From assembly GCA_028818375.1 (NCBI GenBank), contig JAPPOB010000005.1, forward strand, positions 62,001 to 126,000: a stretch of 64,000 nt of DNA, written 5' to 3'. Every line of letters starts with the position of its first letter. Position 1 is the stretch's first letter. Both the position numbers and the translations under genes were made by a program. This DNA comes from Anaerolineaceae bacterium. Its GTDB lineage: Bacteria; Chloroflexota; Anaerolineae; Aggregatilineales; Phototrophicaceae. Below the pieces are notes generated by a model. It had not been told where the DNA came from, did no database searches, and worked only from the letters and a program-made list of their open reading frames with translations. Positions 17,298 to 26,275 of this stretch are shown here, piece after piece.

Positions 17298-19310
17298 ATG
17301 GCGAGCCTGCCCTTTACGATCAAGCCCGTTGAGCTGCTGGGTGGCATCAACCCGGAAAGCGGCGCGACGCCCGTTTTTGAAGCAACCTGGTACGCCGCCG
17401 GCGCGGTCAACGATGGTCTCGAATTCCACGTCGCGCCCGGCGCGCTCGGCGAGGCCGCCTGGCTCACGGCCGACATGCTGCTCGACGGCGATGAAAGCGC
17501 TGTGTTTCTGCTCGAACTGCAGGAAGGACAGGATGGCCCCTGCTTTCAGCTGAAGTTCGCGCTGCTGCCCCAGGCCTCCGCGCGTCTGCGTTTGCCGCTC
17601 GCCGTGCTTTCTCTCGGTCAGGCGCGACTGCCACGTGAAGGCGCCTGGCTCAAACCGGCTGTCAACGGCGATGCCGTCCGGCCCGGCGCCGTGAGCCGTC
17701 TGCGCCTGCTGGTGGCCAGCCGTGGCGAGCAGCCCACGCGCTGGTGCATGACGCCCCTGGTCGCCAGCGCCGTCGAGCCCCTCGTGCTCGACCAGCCAGT
17801 CCTGCCGCGCGGCGCGCTGCTGGATCCCCTGGGTCAGACCGCCCTGCGCACCTGGAGCGGCAAGAGTCAGCAGCAGGCGGAAGTCAGCCAGCGCTTGCGG
17901 GGCCAGCTAAGCTCGGCTCCGACCCAGGCCTGGCCGCGCGATTTCACGGAACAGGGCGCCTGGCGCCGGGGCGGTTTTGAGGCCAGCGGCTGGTTCCGCA
18001 CCCACCATGACGGTCAGCGCTGGTGGCTGGTGGCGCCTGACGGCCATGCCTTCTGGTCTGCCGGCCTCAATGGCCTGCGCGCCTCGGTTGAGACCTGCAT
18101 CTCGCACATGCAGGGCGCGCTCGACTGGGCGCCCGACAACGCGGATTTCGAATTCGCCGCCGTCCGCCGCCAACGCGAGGATCAGGAACTGGTTGACTTT
18201 CTGCAGGCCAACCTCATGCGCGCCTTTGGGCCCAACACCTGGCATCGTCACTGGACGACGATAGCCCTGTCCTGGCTGCATCGCGCCGGCTTCAACACCA
18301 TCGGCCATGATTCCGAAGGCGGGCCCGGCCGCTTTCCCGGTATTCCCTGGACGCGCACCCTGCAACCCCTCGCCTGGCCCCGGGCCGCTTTCATCTGGCG
18401 AGACCTGCCCGACGTCTTCGACCCGCAATTCGTCGAGGATGCCCGCCTGCTCGCCTCCCAACTGCTCGCCTCTCGCGAGGACAGCAGCCTGCTCGGCTAC
18501 TTTCTCATGGACACCCCGGCCTGGAGCCTGAGCGCCGAACCGCCGGCCGCCGGCATGCTTTACAACACCGAGACCTGTCACAGCCGGCGCGCCCTGCTGG
18601 ACTTCCTGCGCGAGCGTTACGGAGACGAAAGTACGCTCGGCCAGGCCTGGCGCATGACCGTCAGCTTCGACAACATTCGCGCCGGCCGTTGGTCCGCCGC
18701 GTTGAGCGCCACGGCCCGGCGCGATCTCGCCGACTTCAGCGTGCTGCTCCTCAGCCATTATTTCAACATCCTCACCACCTCATGCCGCAGCATCGACCCC
18801 CACCACCTCAATCTGGGCCCGCGCTGGCAGGGCCTTCCGCCGGACTGGTGCCGCCAGGTCCGTCACGGCAGCGACGTCTTCAGTATGAGTTGCGACAGCG
18901 CCCAGATCTCCTCGCTCGACGTGGAACGCTTCCAGGCGGAACAGGGGCTGCCCGTGTTAATCAGCGCCTGGAGCGTCGGCGCCCTTGACGCCGGTTTGCC
19001 CGCCAGCGGCCCCGGCCCGCGGGTGGCGCAACAGGACGCCCGCGGGCCAGCCCTGCGCGCCTGCCTCGAAAACGCCGCCGCCCTGCCCGGCTGTGTCGGC
19101 CTGCACTACGACGCCCTTTACGATCGTTCCGCGCTCGGCGACCTGCAGGGGGAAGCCTGGAACAGCGGCCTGCTGGACATTTGCCACCTCCCCTGCGAGA
19201 CCCTGGTCGCCGCCGCGCGCCAGGCGCTCGATAACCTCTACGCGCTCGCTTCCGGGGAAGTCCTGCCCACCCGCGATTCGCCGCAGATATTCGCCTCTCT
19301 CGCTTACTGA
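17298..19310 (+). CDS. Agarase-like (clan GH-A / GH50-type) protein, catalytic dyad altered
   Basis: 670 residues. The first 230 form a beta-rich domain; from about 230 on, GWFRTHHDGQRWWLVAPDG then HAFWSAGLNGLR matches the entry to the TIM barrel of beta-agarase-like glycosidases. Further barrel elements: HRAGFNTIGHDSE and LLGYFLMDTPAW. In GH-A agarase relatives the last segment normally carries an Asn-Glu dyad (GYF-DNE-W); here it reads Asp-Thr-Pro-Ala (residues 405-408), so the usual acid/base Glu is missing. No signal peptide, so cytoplasmic. GGAGG lies 5 bases before the ATG, and a TATACT box at 17268-17273 may be a -10. Could be inactive, or act by a different mechanism. Confidence 0.6.
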   Translation: MASLPFTIKPVELLGGINPESGATPVFEATWYAAGAVNDGLEFHVAPGALGEAAWLTADMLLDGDESAVFLLELQEGQDGPCFQLKFALLPQASARLRLPLAVLSLGQARLPREGAWLKPAVNGDAVRPGAVSRLRLLVASRGEQPTRWCMTPLVASAVEPLVLDQPVLPRGALLDPLGQTALRTWSGKSQQQAEVSQRLRGQLSSAPTQAWPRDFTEQGAWRRGGFEASGWFRTHHDGQRWWLVAPDGHAFWSAGLNGLRASVETCISHMQGALDWAPDNADFEFAAVRRQREDQELVDFLQANLMRAFGPNTWHRHWTTIALSWLHRAGFNTIGHDSEGGPGRFPGIPWTRTLQPLAWPRAAFIWRDLPDVFDPQFVEDARLLASQLLASREDSSLLGYFLMDTPAWSLSAEPPAAGMLYNTETCHSRRALLDFLRERYGDESTLGQAWRMTVSFDNIRAGRWSAALSATARRDLADFSVLLLSHYFNILTTSCRSIDPHHLNLGPRWQGLPPDWCRQVRHGSDVFSMSCDSAQISSLDVERFQAEQGLPVLISAWSVGALDAGLPASGPGPRVAQQDARGPALRACLENAAALPGCVGLHYDALYDRSALGDLQGEAWNSGLLDICHLPCETLVAAARQALDNLYALASGEVLPTRDSPQIFASLAY

Positions 19311-19444
19311 CACATTGACAACTGTCGGGCAAAAATGGTCACTCTGACTGAACAGAATTCAGTTCCCGGGACGGCGTGGAGGGTTTGGGCAGAGCGTGAC
19401 GAGGGTGTAGAGTCTGCCTCGCCATCCGCAAGCAGGAGAGCTCC

Positions 19445-20758
19445 ATGAAACGTCACGCCATCGTCGGCGCCGGCGGCCGCGCCGGCATGTACGTCCAGGC
19501 TCTTTGCGAAACCTGGTGCGCCGACAATCGCCTCGTCGCCCTCTGCGACCTCAGTCGCATCCGTATGGCCTGGCACAACGGACGCCTGCAGGAGCTTTAC
19601 GAGCACGCGCCGGTACCCGCCTACCACGCCGACGACTTCGACCGCCTGGTCGCCGAGACGCGTCCCGACGTCGTCATCGTCGCCACCATGGACTCCGCCC
19701 ATCACCTCTACATCATCCGCGCCATGCAACTCGGCTGCGATGTCATCTGTGAAAAGCCCATGACCATCGACGACGGCAAGGCCCGCGCCATCTTCGAGAC
19801 TATCGAAGCGACCGGCCGCCAGCTGCGCATCACCTTCAACTACCGTTACGCCCCGGCCCACACGCGCCTGCGCGAACTCATCGCTGCCGGCACCATCGGC
19901 CGTCCCCTGCACGTTTCCCTGAACTGGCTGCTGGATACCAGCCATGGCGCCGACTATTTCCGGCGCTGGCATCGAGAAAAACACAATTCCGGCGGCCTGC
20001 TCGTCCACAAGGCCACCCACCATTTCGACCTCGTCAACTGGTGGATCGACTCCTGGCCGCAGCAAGTCTCCGCCATCGGCGACCTGAAATTCTACGGCGC
20101 GGCCAACGCCGCCGCCCGCGGGGAACGCTACAGTTACGCCCGCTACACCGGCGAACCCGCCGCCCGTGACGACCCCTTCGCTCTCTTCCTCGATCAGGAC
20201 CCGGCGCTGACCAGTCTCTACCTCGACGCGGAGGCCGAGACCGGCTACCAGCGCGATCGCAACGTCTTCGGCGAGCCGGTCACCATCGAGGACACCTGCT
20301 GCGTCACCGTCCGCTACCGCAGCGGCGCCCAGCTGGCCTACAGCCTCGTCGCCTACGCCCCCTGGGAGGGCTATCGCGTCGCCATCAGCGGCACGCGCGG
20401 CCGCCTCGAACTCGATGTCGTCGAGAGCACCAAGACCGCCGCCAGCAAGACCTCGGCGGAGGCCGAGGAGCGTCACATCGCCGCCAGCAAGGGCGCCTAC
20501 CGCCGTACCGAACTGCGCGTATTCCCGCACTTCGCCGACTCCTGGAGGGCGGATATACCCGTCGCCAGGGGCGGCCACGGCGGCGCTGATCCGCTCATGC
20601 TTGAGCAACTCTTCTCGCCCGATCCGCCCAATGATCCGCTGGGACGCGGCGCCAGTCACCTCGACGGCGCGGCCTCCATCCTCACCGGCATCGCCGCCAA
20701 CCATTCCATCGTCGGCGGCCGTTTCGTCTATGTCGATGACCTGCTGAAGCTGCCGTGA
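19445..20758 (+). CDS. Gfo/Idh/MocA-family dehydrogenase
   Basis: 437 residues. N-terminal Rossmann fold with GAGGRAGMY (about 7-15), [14 protein letters not shown], and the family signature CEKPMT (about 104-109) whose Lys is catalytic. The C-terminal domain has [20 protein letters not shown], containing the His/Asp expected in the active site. NAD(P)-dependent oxidation of a sugar or cyclitol in the cytoplasm is expected. CAGGAGAG precedes the ATG. First gene of a same-strand run (four SDRs, TIM barrel, second Gfo/Idh/MocA, TIM barrel, aldo/keto reductase) that looks like a sugar-oxidation cluster. Confidence 0.9.
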   Translation: MKRHAIVGAGGRAGMYVQALCETWCADNRLVALCDLSRIRMAWHNGRLQELYEHAPVPAYHADDFDRLVAETRPDVVIVATMDSAHHLYIIRAMQLGCDVICEKPMTIDDGKARAIFETIEATGRQLRITFNYRYAPAHTRLRELIAAGTIGRPLHVSLNWLLDTSHGADYFRRWHREKHNSGGLLVHKATHHFDLVNWWIDSWPQQVSAIGDLKFYGAANAAARGERYSYARYTGEPAARDDPFALFLDQDPALTSLYLDAEAETGYQRDRNVFGEPVTIEDTCCVTVRYRSGAQLAYSLVAYAPWEGYRVAISGTRGRLELDVVESTKTAASKTSAEAEERHIAASKGAYRRTELRVFPHFADSWRADIPVARGGHGGADPLMLEQLFSPDPPNDPLGRGASHLDGAASILTGIAANHSIVGGRFVYVDDLLKLP

Positions 20759-20856
20759 ATTTCCTGAGTTTCTCTCACCGTTCCCCGGAACGGGAAAGGG
20801 TCGGAAGTGCAGGCGCTACGTCAACATCCACCCCGACACAGCGAAAGGCCCGTAAG

Positions 20857-21636
20857 ATGCTGCTTGAAGGAAAGGTCGCCCTGGTCACCGGCGCCGCCTC
20901 CGGCATCGGCCGCGCCACAGCGCTGCGCTTCGCCCGGGAAGGCGCGCGCGTCGGCCTGCTGGACGTCAATCCCGACACCCTCGACGAGGCCACGGCCGAG
21001 GTGGATGCCGTCGGTCCCGGCGGGCTCTCGCTGCTCGCCGACCTGCGCGACCCGGCCGCCCTGTCCGCCGCCGTCGCGCAACTCACCGACCGTTACGGCC
21101 AGCTCGACATCCTGTTCGCCAACGCCGGCATCCCTGGCGTCTGGGCCCCGGTGGAGGACATCACACCTGACGAGTTCGACCGGCTCATCAGCGTCAACGT
21201 CAAGGGCACTTTTCTCAGCGTCCAGGCGGCCCTGCCGGCCCTGCGGGCGCAGGGCGGGTCGATCGTCATCACCTCTTCCGTGACAGGGACTCACATGTAC
21301 TCCGACAGCGGCGCTTCCGTCTACGGGACGACCAGGGCCGCCGTGCTGGCCTTCGGCAAGATGCTGGCCTTCGAGCTGGCGCAGGACCGCATCCGCGTCA
21401 ACGTCGTCTGCCCAGGTGGCGTCACCACCAACATTCTCGACCACATCACCTACCGCAACCTGGAGAAACTGCCCGCCAAAATTGAGCACACCGGTGGCGT
21501 TCCGCTCACTGACGGGGAGGCGGCCACACCGGACCAGATCGCCAGCGTCGTGCTCTTCCTCGTCTCCGACATGGCCAGCTACGTCACCGGCGAGGTCGTC
21601 GTCGTCGACGGCGCCGTCTCCATCCTGCGCGGCTGA
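20857..21636 (+). CDS. Short-chain dehydrogenase/reductase, tandem copy 1 (catalytic Lys replaced by Arg)
   Basis: 259 residues. Cofactor loop TGAASGIGRATAL, LFANAGIPG (NAG motif), ITSSVTG (catalytic Ser region) and active-site Tyr156 in SVYGTTRAA. The expected YxxxK reads Y-G-T-T-R: Lys160 is Arg (AGG at 21334-21336), a single-base change from AAG, so activity may be reduced. C-terminal YVTGEVVVVDGA is normal. The start ATGCTGCTTGAAGG is shared with copy 2; the reading frame extends upstream, but 34 extra codons would cross repeat-like sequence. NAD(P)-dependent sugar or polyol oxidation is the likely class of reaction. Confidence 0.88.
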   Translation: MLLEGKVALVTGAASGIGRATALRFAREGARVGLLDVNPDTLDEATAEVDAVGPGGLSLLADLRDPAALSAAVAQLTDRYGQLDILFANAGIPGVWAPVEDITPDEFDRLISVNVKGTFLSVQAALPALRAQGGSIVITSSVTGTHMYSDSGASVYGTTRAAVLAFGKMLAFELAQDRIRVNVVCPGGVTTNILDHITYRNLEKLPAKIEHTGGVPLTDGEAATPDQIASVVLFLVSDMASYVTGEVVVVDGAVSILRG

Positions 21637-21687
21637 CCGTGCCCAGGGAAACAGTTGTCGTGTGGCCTGTACGGGAAGGAAGGTGCC

Positions 21688-22467
21688 ATGCTGCTTGAAG
21701 GAAAGGTCGCCCTGATCACCGGCGCCGCCTCCGGCATTGGCCGCGCCACGGCCCTCCGATTCGCGCGGGAAGGCGCGCGCGTCGGCCTGCTCGACTTCAA
21801 CCCCGACACCCTCGGCGAGGCCGCCAGTGAGGTTGATGCAGCCGGTCCCGGCGCCATGCCGCTGCTCGCCGACGTGCGCGACCCCGCCGCCATGAACGCC
21901 GCTGTTGAGCAGCTGGTGGAGCGTTTTGGCCGGCTCGACATACTCTTCGCCAACGCCGGCATCGCCGGCCTCTGGGCGCCCGTCGGGGACATACGGCCCG
22001 ACGAATTCGACCAACTCTTCAGCATCAACGTGCGGGGCACCTTTCTCAGCGTCCAGGCGGCTCTGCCGGCCCTGCGCGTGCAGGGCGGGTCGATCGTCAT
22101 CACCGCCTCCGTCACGGGAAATGCGATGTTCTCAAGCGTGGGCGCATCGGTGTACGCGAGCACCAAGGCCGCCCAGCTGGCCTTCGGCAAGATGCTGGCC
22201 TTCGAACTGGCGCATGAGCGCATCCGCGTCAACATCGTCTGCCCAGGCAACGTCAGCACCAACATTCTGGACCACATCAGCTACCGCAACATGGAGAAAC
22301 TGCGTTACCCGGTCCGTCACAGCGGCGACGTTCCGCTCACGGACGGAGCGCCGGCCACGCCGGACCAGATCGCCAGCGCCGTACTCTTCCTCGTTTCGGA
22401 CGAGGCCAGCTACGTCACCGGGGAGGCCCTGGTCGTCGACGGGGCCCAGTCCATGTTCCGCGGCTGA
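21688..22467 (+). CDS. Short-chain dehydrogenase/reductase, tandem copy 2
   Basis: 259 residues, same length as copy 1 and clearly its duplicate (identical first 8 codons, near-identical TGAASGIGRATALRFAREGA). All catalytic elements are intact: TGAASGIG, LFANAGIAG, ITASVTG and SVYASTKAA with Tyr and Lys in YxxxK. GGAAGGAAGG lies 5 bases upstream of the ATG. Fifty-one bases separate it from copy 1, so the two are probably cotranscribed. The best-preserved member of the array together with copy 4. Confidence 0.92.
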   Translation: MLLEGKVALITGAASGIGRATALRFAREGARVGLLDFNPDTLGEAASEVDAAGPGAMPLLADVRDPAAMNAAVEQLVERFGRLDILFANAGIAGLWAPVGDIRPDEFDQLFSINVRGTFLSVQAALPALRVQGGSIVITASVTGNAMFSSVGASVYASTKAAQLAFGKMLAFELAHERIRVNIVCPGNVSTNILDHISYRNMEKLRYPVRHSGDVPLTDGAPATPDQIASAVLFLVSDEASYVTGEALVVDGAQSMFRG

Positions 22468-22566
22468 TTTCCGGCCACGGCGGCCGCCTGACAGCGCGCC
22501 TGGCAGACCCTTCGTAAACACCCTGTGATCGGGCGCGCCAGACAAGCAGACTGGAAAGGGGGTAGT

Positions 22567-23222
22567 ATGCAGCTTGATGAAGGGCTCCCGCAACTGAGCG
22601 GAAGGGCTCCCGCCCTTTGGACGGGAAAGTCGCGCTGGTCACCGGCGGGGCTTCCGGCATCGGCCGCGGCGCGGCGCTGAAGTTCGCGCAGGAAGGCGCG
22701 CGCGTCGGTCTGCTGGACTTCAACCCCGACAGGCTCGAAGCGGCCGCGGCTGAAGTGGACGCCGCCGGCCCTGGCGCCATGGCCCTTCAGGCTGACGTAC
22801 GCGACCCCGCCGCCCTGCCGCATTTGCGGATACGGGGTGGCTCCATCGTCATCACCACATCGGTAAACGGCAGCAGAATGTACAGCAATGTCGGCGCTTC
22901 AGTCTACGCGGCCTCCAGGGCCGCCCGGCTGGCCCTCGGCAAGATGCTGGCCCTTGAGCTGGCGCGCGATCGCATTCGCGTCAACGTCATTTGCCCCGGC
23001 AGCGTCGCGACCAACATTTGGGATAACACCTGGGTTCTCGACCGTGAGGGCCGACGCGTCGCCAGTGAGTTTCCCGTGGTAGTCGTTCCGCTCAGCGGCG
23101 ACAAGCCGGCCACGGCGGAGCAGATCGCCAACGTCGTACTCTTCCTGGTCCCGGACATGGCCAGCCACGTAACCGGCGAGGTCGTCGTCATCGATGGCGC
23201 CCAGTCCCTGCTCAAGGGTTAG
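22567..23222 (+). pseudogene. Short-chain dehydrogenase/reductase, tandem copy 3 (degenerate)
   Basis: Three defects. (1) The ATG at 22567 that matches the start of copy 4 is thrown out of frame by a palindromic repeat (22578-22629); translation could only begin at a TTG at 22617 inside the repeat, without a ribosome site. (2) Relative to copy 4, 57 residues (171 bases) are missing in frame between RDPAAL and PHLR, removing the NAG motif, central strand and helix of the Rossmann fold; the junction falls on a shared GCCGC-CTG sequence. (3) The catalytic Lys of YxxxK is Arg (AGG at 22917-22919). The remaining open frame would make 201 residues. Not expected to fold as an SDR. Confidence 0.85.
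22578..22629. repeat. Palindromic repeat R7 inserted in the 5' end of SDR copy 3
   Basis: GAAGGGCTCCCGCAACTGAG then CGGAAGGGCTCCCGCCCTTT and GGACGGGAAAG: the same units as R1 and R2. The equivalent position in SDR copy 4 has a short related stretch (GAGGGGCTCCCG) that remains in frame. Confidence 0.8.
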
Positions 23223-23322
23223 TCCCGTCCATTTCGGCTTCCTGCCAACCTCCTGGCATCCACTTCCCAAAGCCCCTATCATGTTGGCTGCGTCTTTACC
23301 CGCGAATTGAAAGGTTCACTCC

Positions 23323-24126
23323 ATGCAACCTGAAGAGGGGCTCCCGTTGCTGGAAGGGAAGGTCGCGCTGGTCACTGGCGGCGCTTCAGGCATTGGCCGC
23401 GGCGCGGCGCTGAAGTTTGCGCAGGAAGGCGCGCGCGTCGGCCTGCTGGATTTCAACCCCGACAGGCTCGACGAGGCCGTCGCCGAAGTGGAGGCCGCCG
23501 GCCCTGGCGCCATGGCCCTGCAGGCCGACGTGCGCGATCCCGCCGCTTTGAACGCCGCCGTCGGGCAACTCACAGAGCGCTACGGCCGCCTCGACATCCT
23601 CTTCGCCAACGCCGGCATCAACGGCGTCTGGGCCGCCGTCGACGACATCACGCCCGACGAGTACGACCAGACCATGGATATCAACCTCAAGGGCACCTTC
23701 CTTAGCATCAACGCCGCGCTGCCGCACTTGCGTCAACAAGGTGGCGCCATCGTCATCACCTCATCCGTCAATGGGACGCGCATGTTTAGCAATTGCGGGG
23801 CCTCGGTCTACGCGGCTTCCAAGGCCGCCCAGTTGGCCCTCGGCAAGATGCTGGCCATCGAACTGGCCCGCGCTCGCATTCGCGTCAACGTCATCTGCCC
23901 CGGCAGCGTCACGACCAACATTTCGGAAAATACGCTGCATCGAGGTCGGCAGGGACTTCGCTATCTTTTGCAGGCGCCCGCCGGCAATGTCCCGCTGACT
24001 GACGGCGCGCCGGCCACGCCGGAACAGGTCGCGCGAGTCGTGCTCTTCCTCGTCTCGGACCTGGCCGCCCACGTCACCGGCGAGGTCATCTACATCGACG
24101 GCGCGCAATCCCTGCTTTTCGGCTGA
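23323..24126 (+). CDS. Short-chain dehydrogenase/reductase, tandem copy 4
   Basis: 267 residues with intact motifs: TGGASGIGRGAAL, LFANAGINGVW, ITSSVNG and SVYAASKAA (YxxxK). The N-terminus MQPEEGLPLLEGK is about 9 residues longer than in copies 1 and 2, and its codons resemble a repeat unit, so repeat sequence has been absorbed in frame. It is the parent or sister of the broken copy 3 (shared ASGIGRGAALKFAQEGARVG). Probably NAD(P)-dependent oxidation of a sugar or derivative. 28 bases separate it from the TIM-barrel gene downstream. Confidence 0.92.
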   Translation: MQPEEGLPLLEGKVALVTGGASGIGRGAALKFAQEGARVGLLDFNPDRLDEAVAEVEAAGPGAMALQADVRDPAALNAAVGQLTERYGRLDILFANAGINGVWAAVDDITPDEYDQTMDINLKGTFLSINAALPHLRQQGGAIVITSSVNGTRMFSNCGASVYAASKAAQLALGKMLAIELARARIRVNVICPGSVTTNISENTLHRGRQGLRYLLQAPAGNVPLTDGAPATPEQVARVVLFLVSDLAAHVTGEVIYIDGAQSLLFG

Positions 24127-24154
24127 ACCAGGCCGTGCCTGAAAGGAGACACCC

Positions 24155-25018
24155 ATGTTCAACATTTCGGTCTTCACCGTTATGCTGCCGGAACTGACGC
24201 CCGAGGAAGCTGCGGCCGCCCTCCAGCGTCACGGCTACGCCGGAGTCGAGTGGCGCGTCGTCGATGAGGTCAGGCCCAGCGGCTCTGCCGGGCGTCTCGC
24301 CTACTGGGGCGCCAACCGCTGTACGCTACCGGTCAACGAGGAAAGCGCCATCCAGGCCCGCGATCTGGCCGCCGCCCATGGCCTGACCATTCCCGGCCTG
24401 GGCACCTACATCGATGTCGGCGATCTCGAAAGCACGGAACGGGCCATGCGCTTTGCGCAGACCTGCGGCGCGCGCAACATCCGGGTCAATCCCGGCCGCT
24501 GGCCCGATCGCGACGGTCTTTCCTACGCCGACAGTTTCGCCCGCGCCACGCGCTTCCTTGACGGCTGCCAGGAACTGGCGCGCCAGTACAACGTGCGCGC
24601 CATCGTCGAGTTGCATCACGGCACCATCACCTGCAGCGCCTCGCTGGCGCAGCGCCTGGTCGCCCCCTTCGACCCCGACTTCATCGGCGTCCTGCACGAC
24701 GCCGGCAACATGGCCCGCGAAGGCTACGAACACTACGATCTCGGCTTTCAGGTGCTCGGCCCCTGGCTGGCACACGTCCACATCAAGAATGCCCGTTACC
24801 TGCCGCCGGGAGGCGATGCCGGCCTGTGGCTGGCTGACTGGTCACCATTGGAGGACGGCGTGGTCGACTGGGACGCGCTCTTCAGCGCCCTGAAGCGGGC
24901 CGGCTACGAGGGCTGGCTGGGCATCGAGGACTTCAGCGCCGCCCGCCCGGTCGACGAGGCCCTGGCGCACAACATCGACTTCCTCAATGCCGCCATCGCC
25001 CGCGCCTTCGACAGTTGA
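24155..25018 (+). CDS. Sugar phosphate isomerase/epimerase (TIM barrel, AP-endonuclease-2 fold)
   Basis: 287 residues. Barrel strands with metal ligands are visible: GYAGVEWRVV, RNIRVNPGRW, VRAIVELHHG (Glu), FIGVLHDAGNMAREG (Asp/His region), LAHVHIKNARY (His) and WLGIEDFSA (Glu). Belongs to the IolE/IolI/hydroxypyruvate-isomerase-like superfamily, which isomerises or eliminates keto-sugars and cyclitols with a divalent metal. GAAAGGAGACACCC precedes the ATG. The position after four SDRs suggests action on an oxidised sugar. Confidence 0.88.
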   Translation: MFNISVFTVMLPELTPEEAAAALQRHGYAGVEWRVVDEVRPSGSAGRLAYWGANRCTLPVNEESAIQARDLAAAHGLTIPGLGTYIDVGDLESTERAMRFAQTCGARNIRVNPGRWPDRDGLSYADSFARATRFLDGCQELARQYNVRAIVELHHGTITCSASLAQRLVAPFDPDFIGVLHDAGNMAREGYEHYDLGFQVLGPWLAHVHIKNARYLPPGGDAGLWLADWSPLEDGVVDWDALFSALKRAGYEGWLGIEDFSAARPVDEALAHNIDFLNAAIARAFDS

Positions 25019-25092
25019 CAGGCGATGAGAATCCAGTCGTACTTCCTGCTACAATTCAGGCACTCGGGTGGAACGGCGTAACCCGGAGGAAA

Positions 25093-25132
25093 AGCCCCTC
25101 TCCCTCAGGGAGAGGGGTTTGGGGTGAGGGCG
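25093..25132. repeat. Palindromic repeat R8
   Basis: CCCCTCTCCCTCAGGGAGAG followed by GGG, a near-perfect hairpin 30 bases upstream of the next gene's start codon, with the trailing TTTGGGGTGAGGG seen also at 48230-48246. Confidence 0.75.
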
Positions 25133-25162
25133 ACTTCAACCACCAACAGCAAGGAGCATCGT

Positions 25163-26275
25163 ATGACCCGAAGAGTCCAGTACGCCCTGATCGGCGCCGG
25201 CGCCGCCGTGCGTCGCATGCATGACCCCGCCATCGCAGAGACGGAGTGTGAGGTCATCGCCGTCTGCGACCACCGCGAGGAACGGGCGCGAAAAGCCGCC
25301 GAACACTTCAACTGCTCCTGGTACACGGACTACCGGGAAATGCTCGACGAACTGCGGCCCGAGGCCGTGGTCATCATGGCCCAGCACAAGGTCCACGCCG
25401 AAATCGCCATCGCCGCCCTGCGCGCCGGCGCCCACGTACTTTGCGAAAAGCCCATGGCCCTGCAGGTCGCCGACGCCGACGCCATGAATCAGGCGGCCGC
25501 GCAAGCCGGTCGCCTGCTGGCCATCAACTACCAGCAGCGCAGCCGTCCCGAGATCGTCGCCGCCAAACGTATCATCGACTCCGGCCAGCTGGGCAAGATC
25601 CAGCACATTGACGTCAAGACCACCTGGACCCGCGCCGCCGCCTACTACCAGGCCAACGAATGGCGCGGCAGCTGGAACGGCGAGGGCGGCGCCCTGCTGA
25701 TGAACCAGACACCTCACGACATGGACCTCATCTGCTGGCTTGTGGGCATGCCCGCCCGCGTCCACGCCTGGGCGCCCACCATCTTCCACGACATTTCCCC
25801 CTCCGACACCGTGCAGGCCATGATGCAGTGGCCCGGCGGAGCCATGGGGGTCTTCCACGCCAGCACCGCCGAGGGCGGCAAAATCAACCGCTTCGAGGTC
25901 ATCGGAACCGGCGGCGTCATCCGCATCGACAAGGGCGCGCTGCGTTTCGCCCGCTTCGACCAGGACCTTTACGACTTCATCGTCACTGCGCAGGATGGAT
26001 TCAGCCACCCCGGCATGCAGGAAGTCGAGACCGAGCTGGGCCCCGAGACCGGCAAGCACGAAGATATCCATCGCAACTTCTGCAACGCCATCCTGCATGG
26101 CGAGGCCCTGGTCGCCGATGGCCCTTCGTCCCTGCAGGGCCTGGAACTGGCCAATGGCATGATCGCCTCGCACTGCAGCGGCAAGACCATCGACTTTCCC
26201 CTCGACCGCCAGGCCTACGCGGAGCTCTTGCAGCGCCTGCAGGACGAGGAAGCCCAAATGGAGCGCCAGGCATGA
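25163..26275 (+). CDS. Gfo/Idh/MocA-family dehydrogenase
   Basis: 370 residues from ATG 25163, which follows AAGGAG at 6 bases. Rossmann start YALIGAGAAVRRMHDPA, signature LCEKPMAL (catalytic Lys), and C-terminal GGALLMNQTPHDMDLICWL with the conserved His/Asp. Its stop overlaps the start of the next gene (ATGA), so the two are translationally coupled. Such Gfo/Idh plus TIM-barrel pairs occur in pathways that oxidise the C3 hydroxyl of glycosides and then cleave them, and also in inositol catabolism; which applies here is not determined. Confidence 0.92.
   Translation: MTRRVQYALIGAGAAVRRMHDPAIAETECEVIAVCDHREERARKAAEHFNCSWYTDYREMLDELRPEAVVIMAQHKVHAEIAIAALRAGAHVLCEKPMALQVADADAMNQAAAQAGRLLAINYQQRSRPEIVAAKRIIDSGQLGKIQHIDVKTTWTRAAAYYQANEWRGSWNGEGGALLMNQTPHDMDLICWLVGMPARVHAWAPTIFHDISPSDTVQAMMQWPGGAMGVFHASTAEGGKINRFEVIGTGGVIRIDKGALRFARFDQDLYDFIVTAQDGFSHPGMQEVETELGPETGKHEDIHRNFCNAILHGEALVADGPSSLQGLELANGMIASHCSGKTIDFPLDRQAYAELLQRLQDEEAQMERQA

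Noticed and set aside
19304..20704. 466-codon minus-strand reading
   Set aside because: Antisense to the Gfo/Idh/MocA gene; no domain match.
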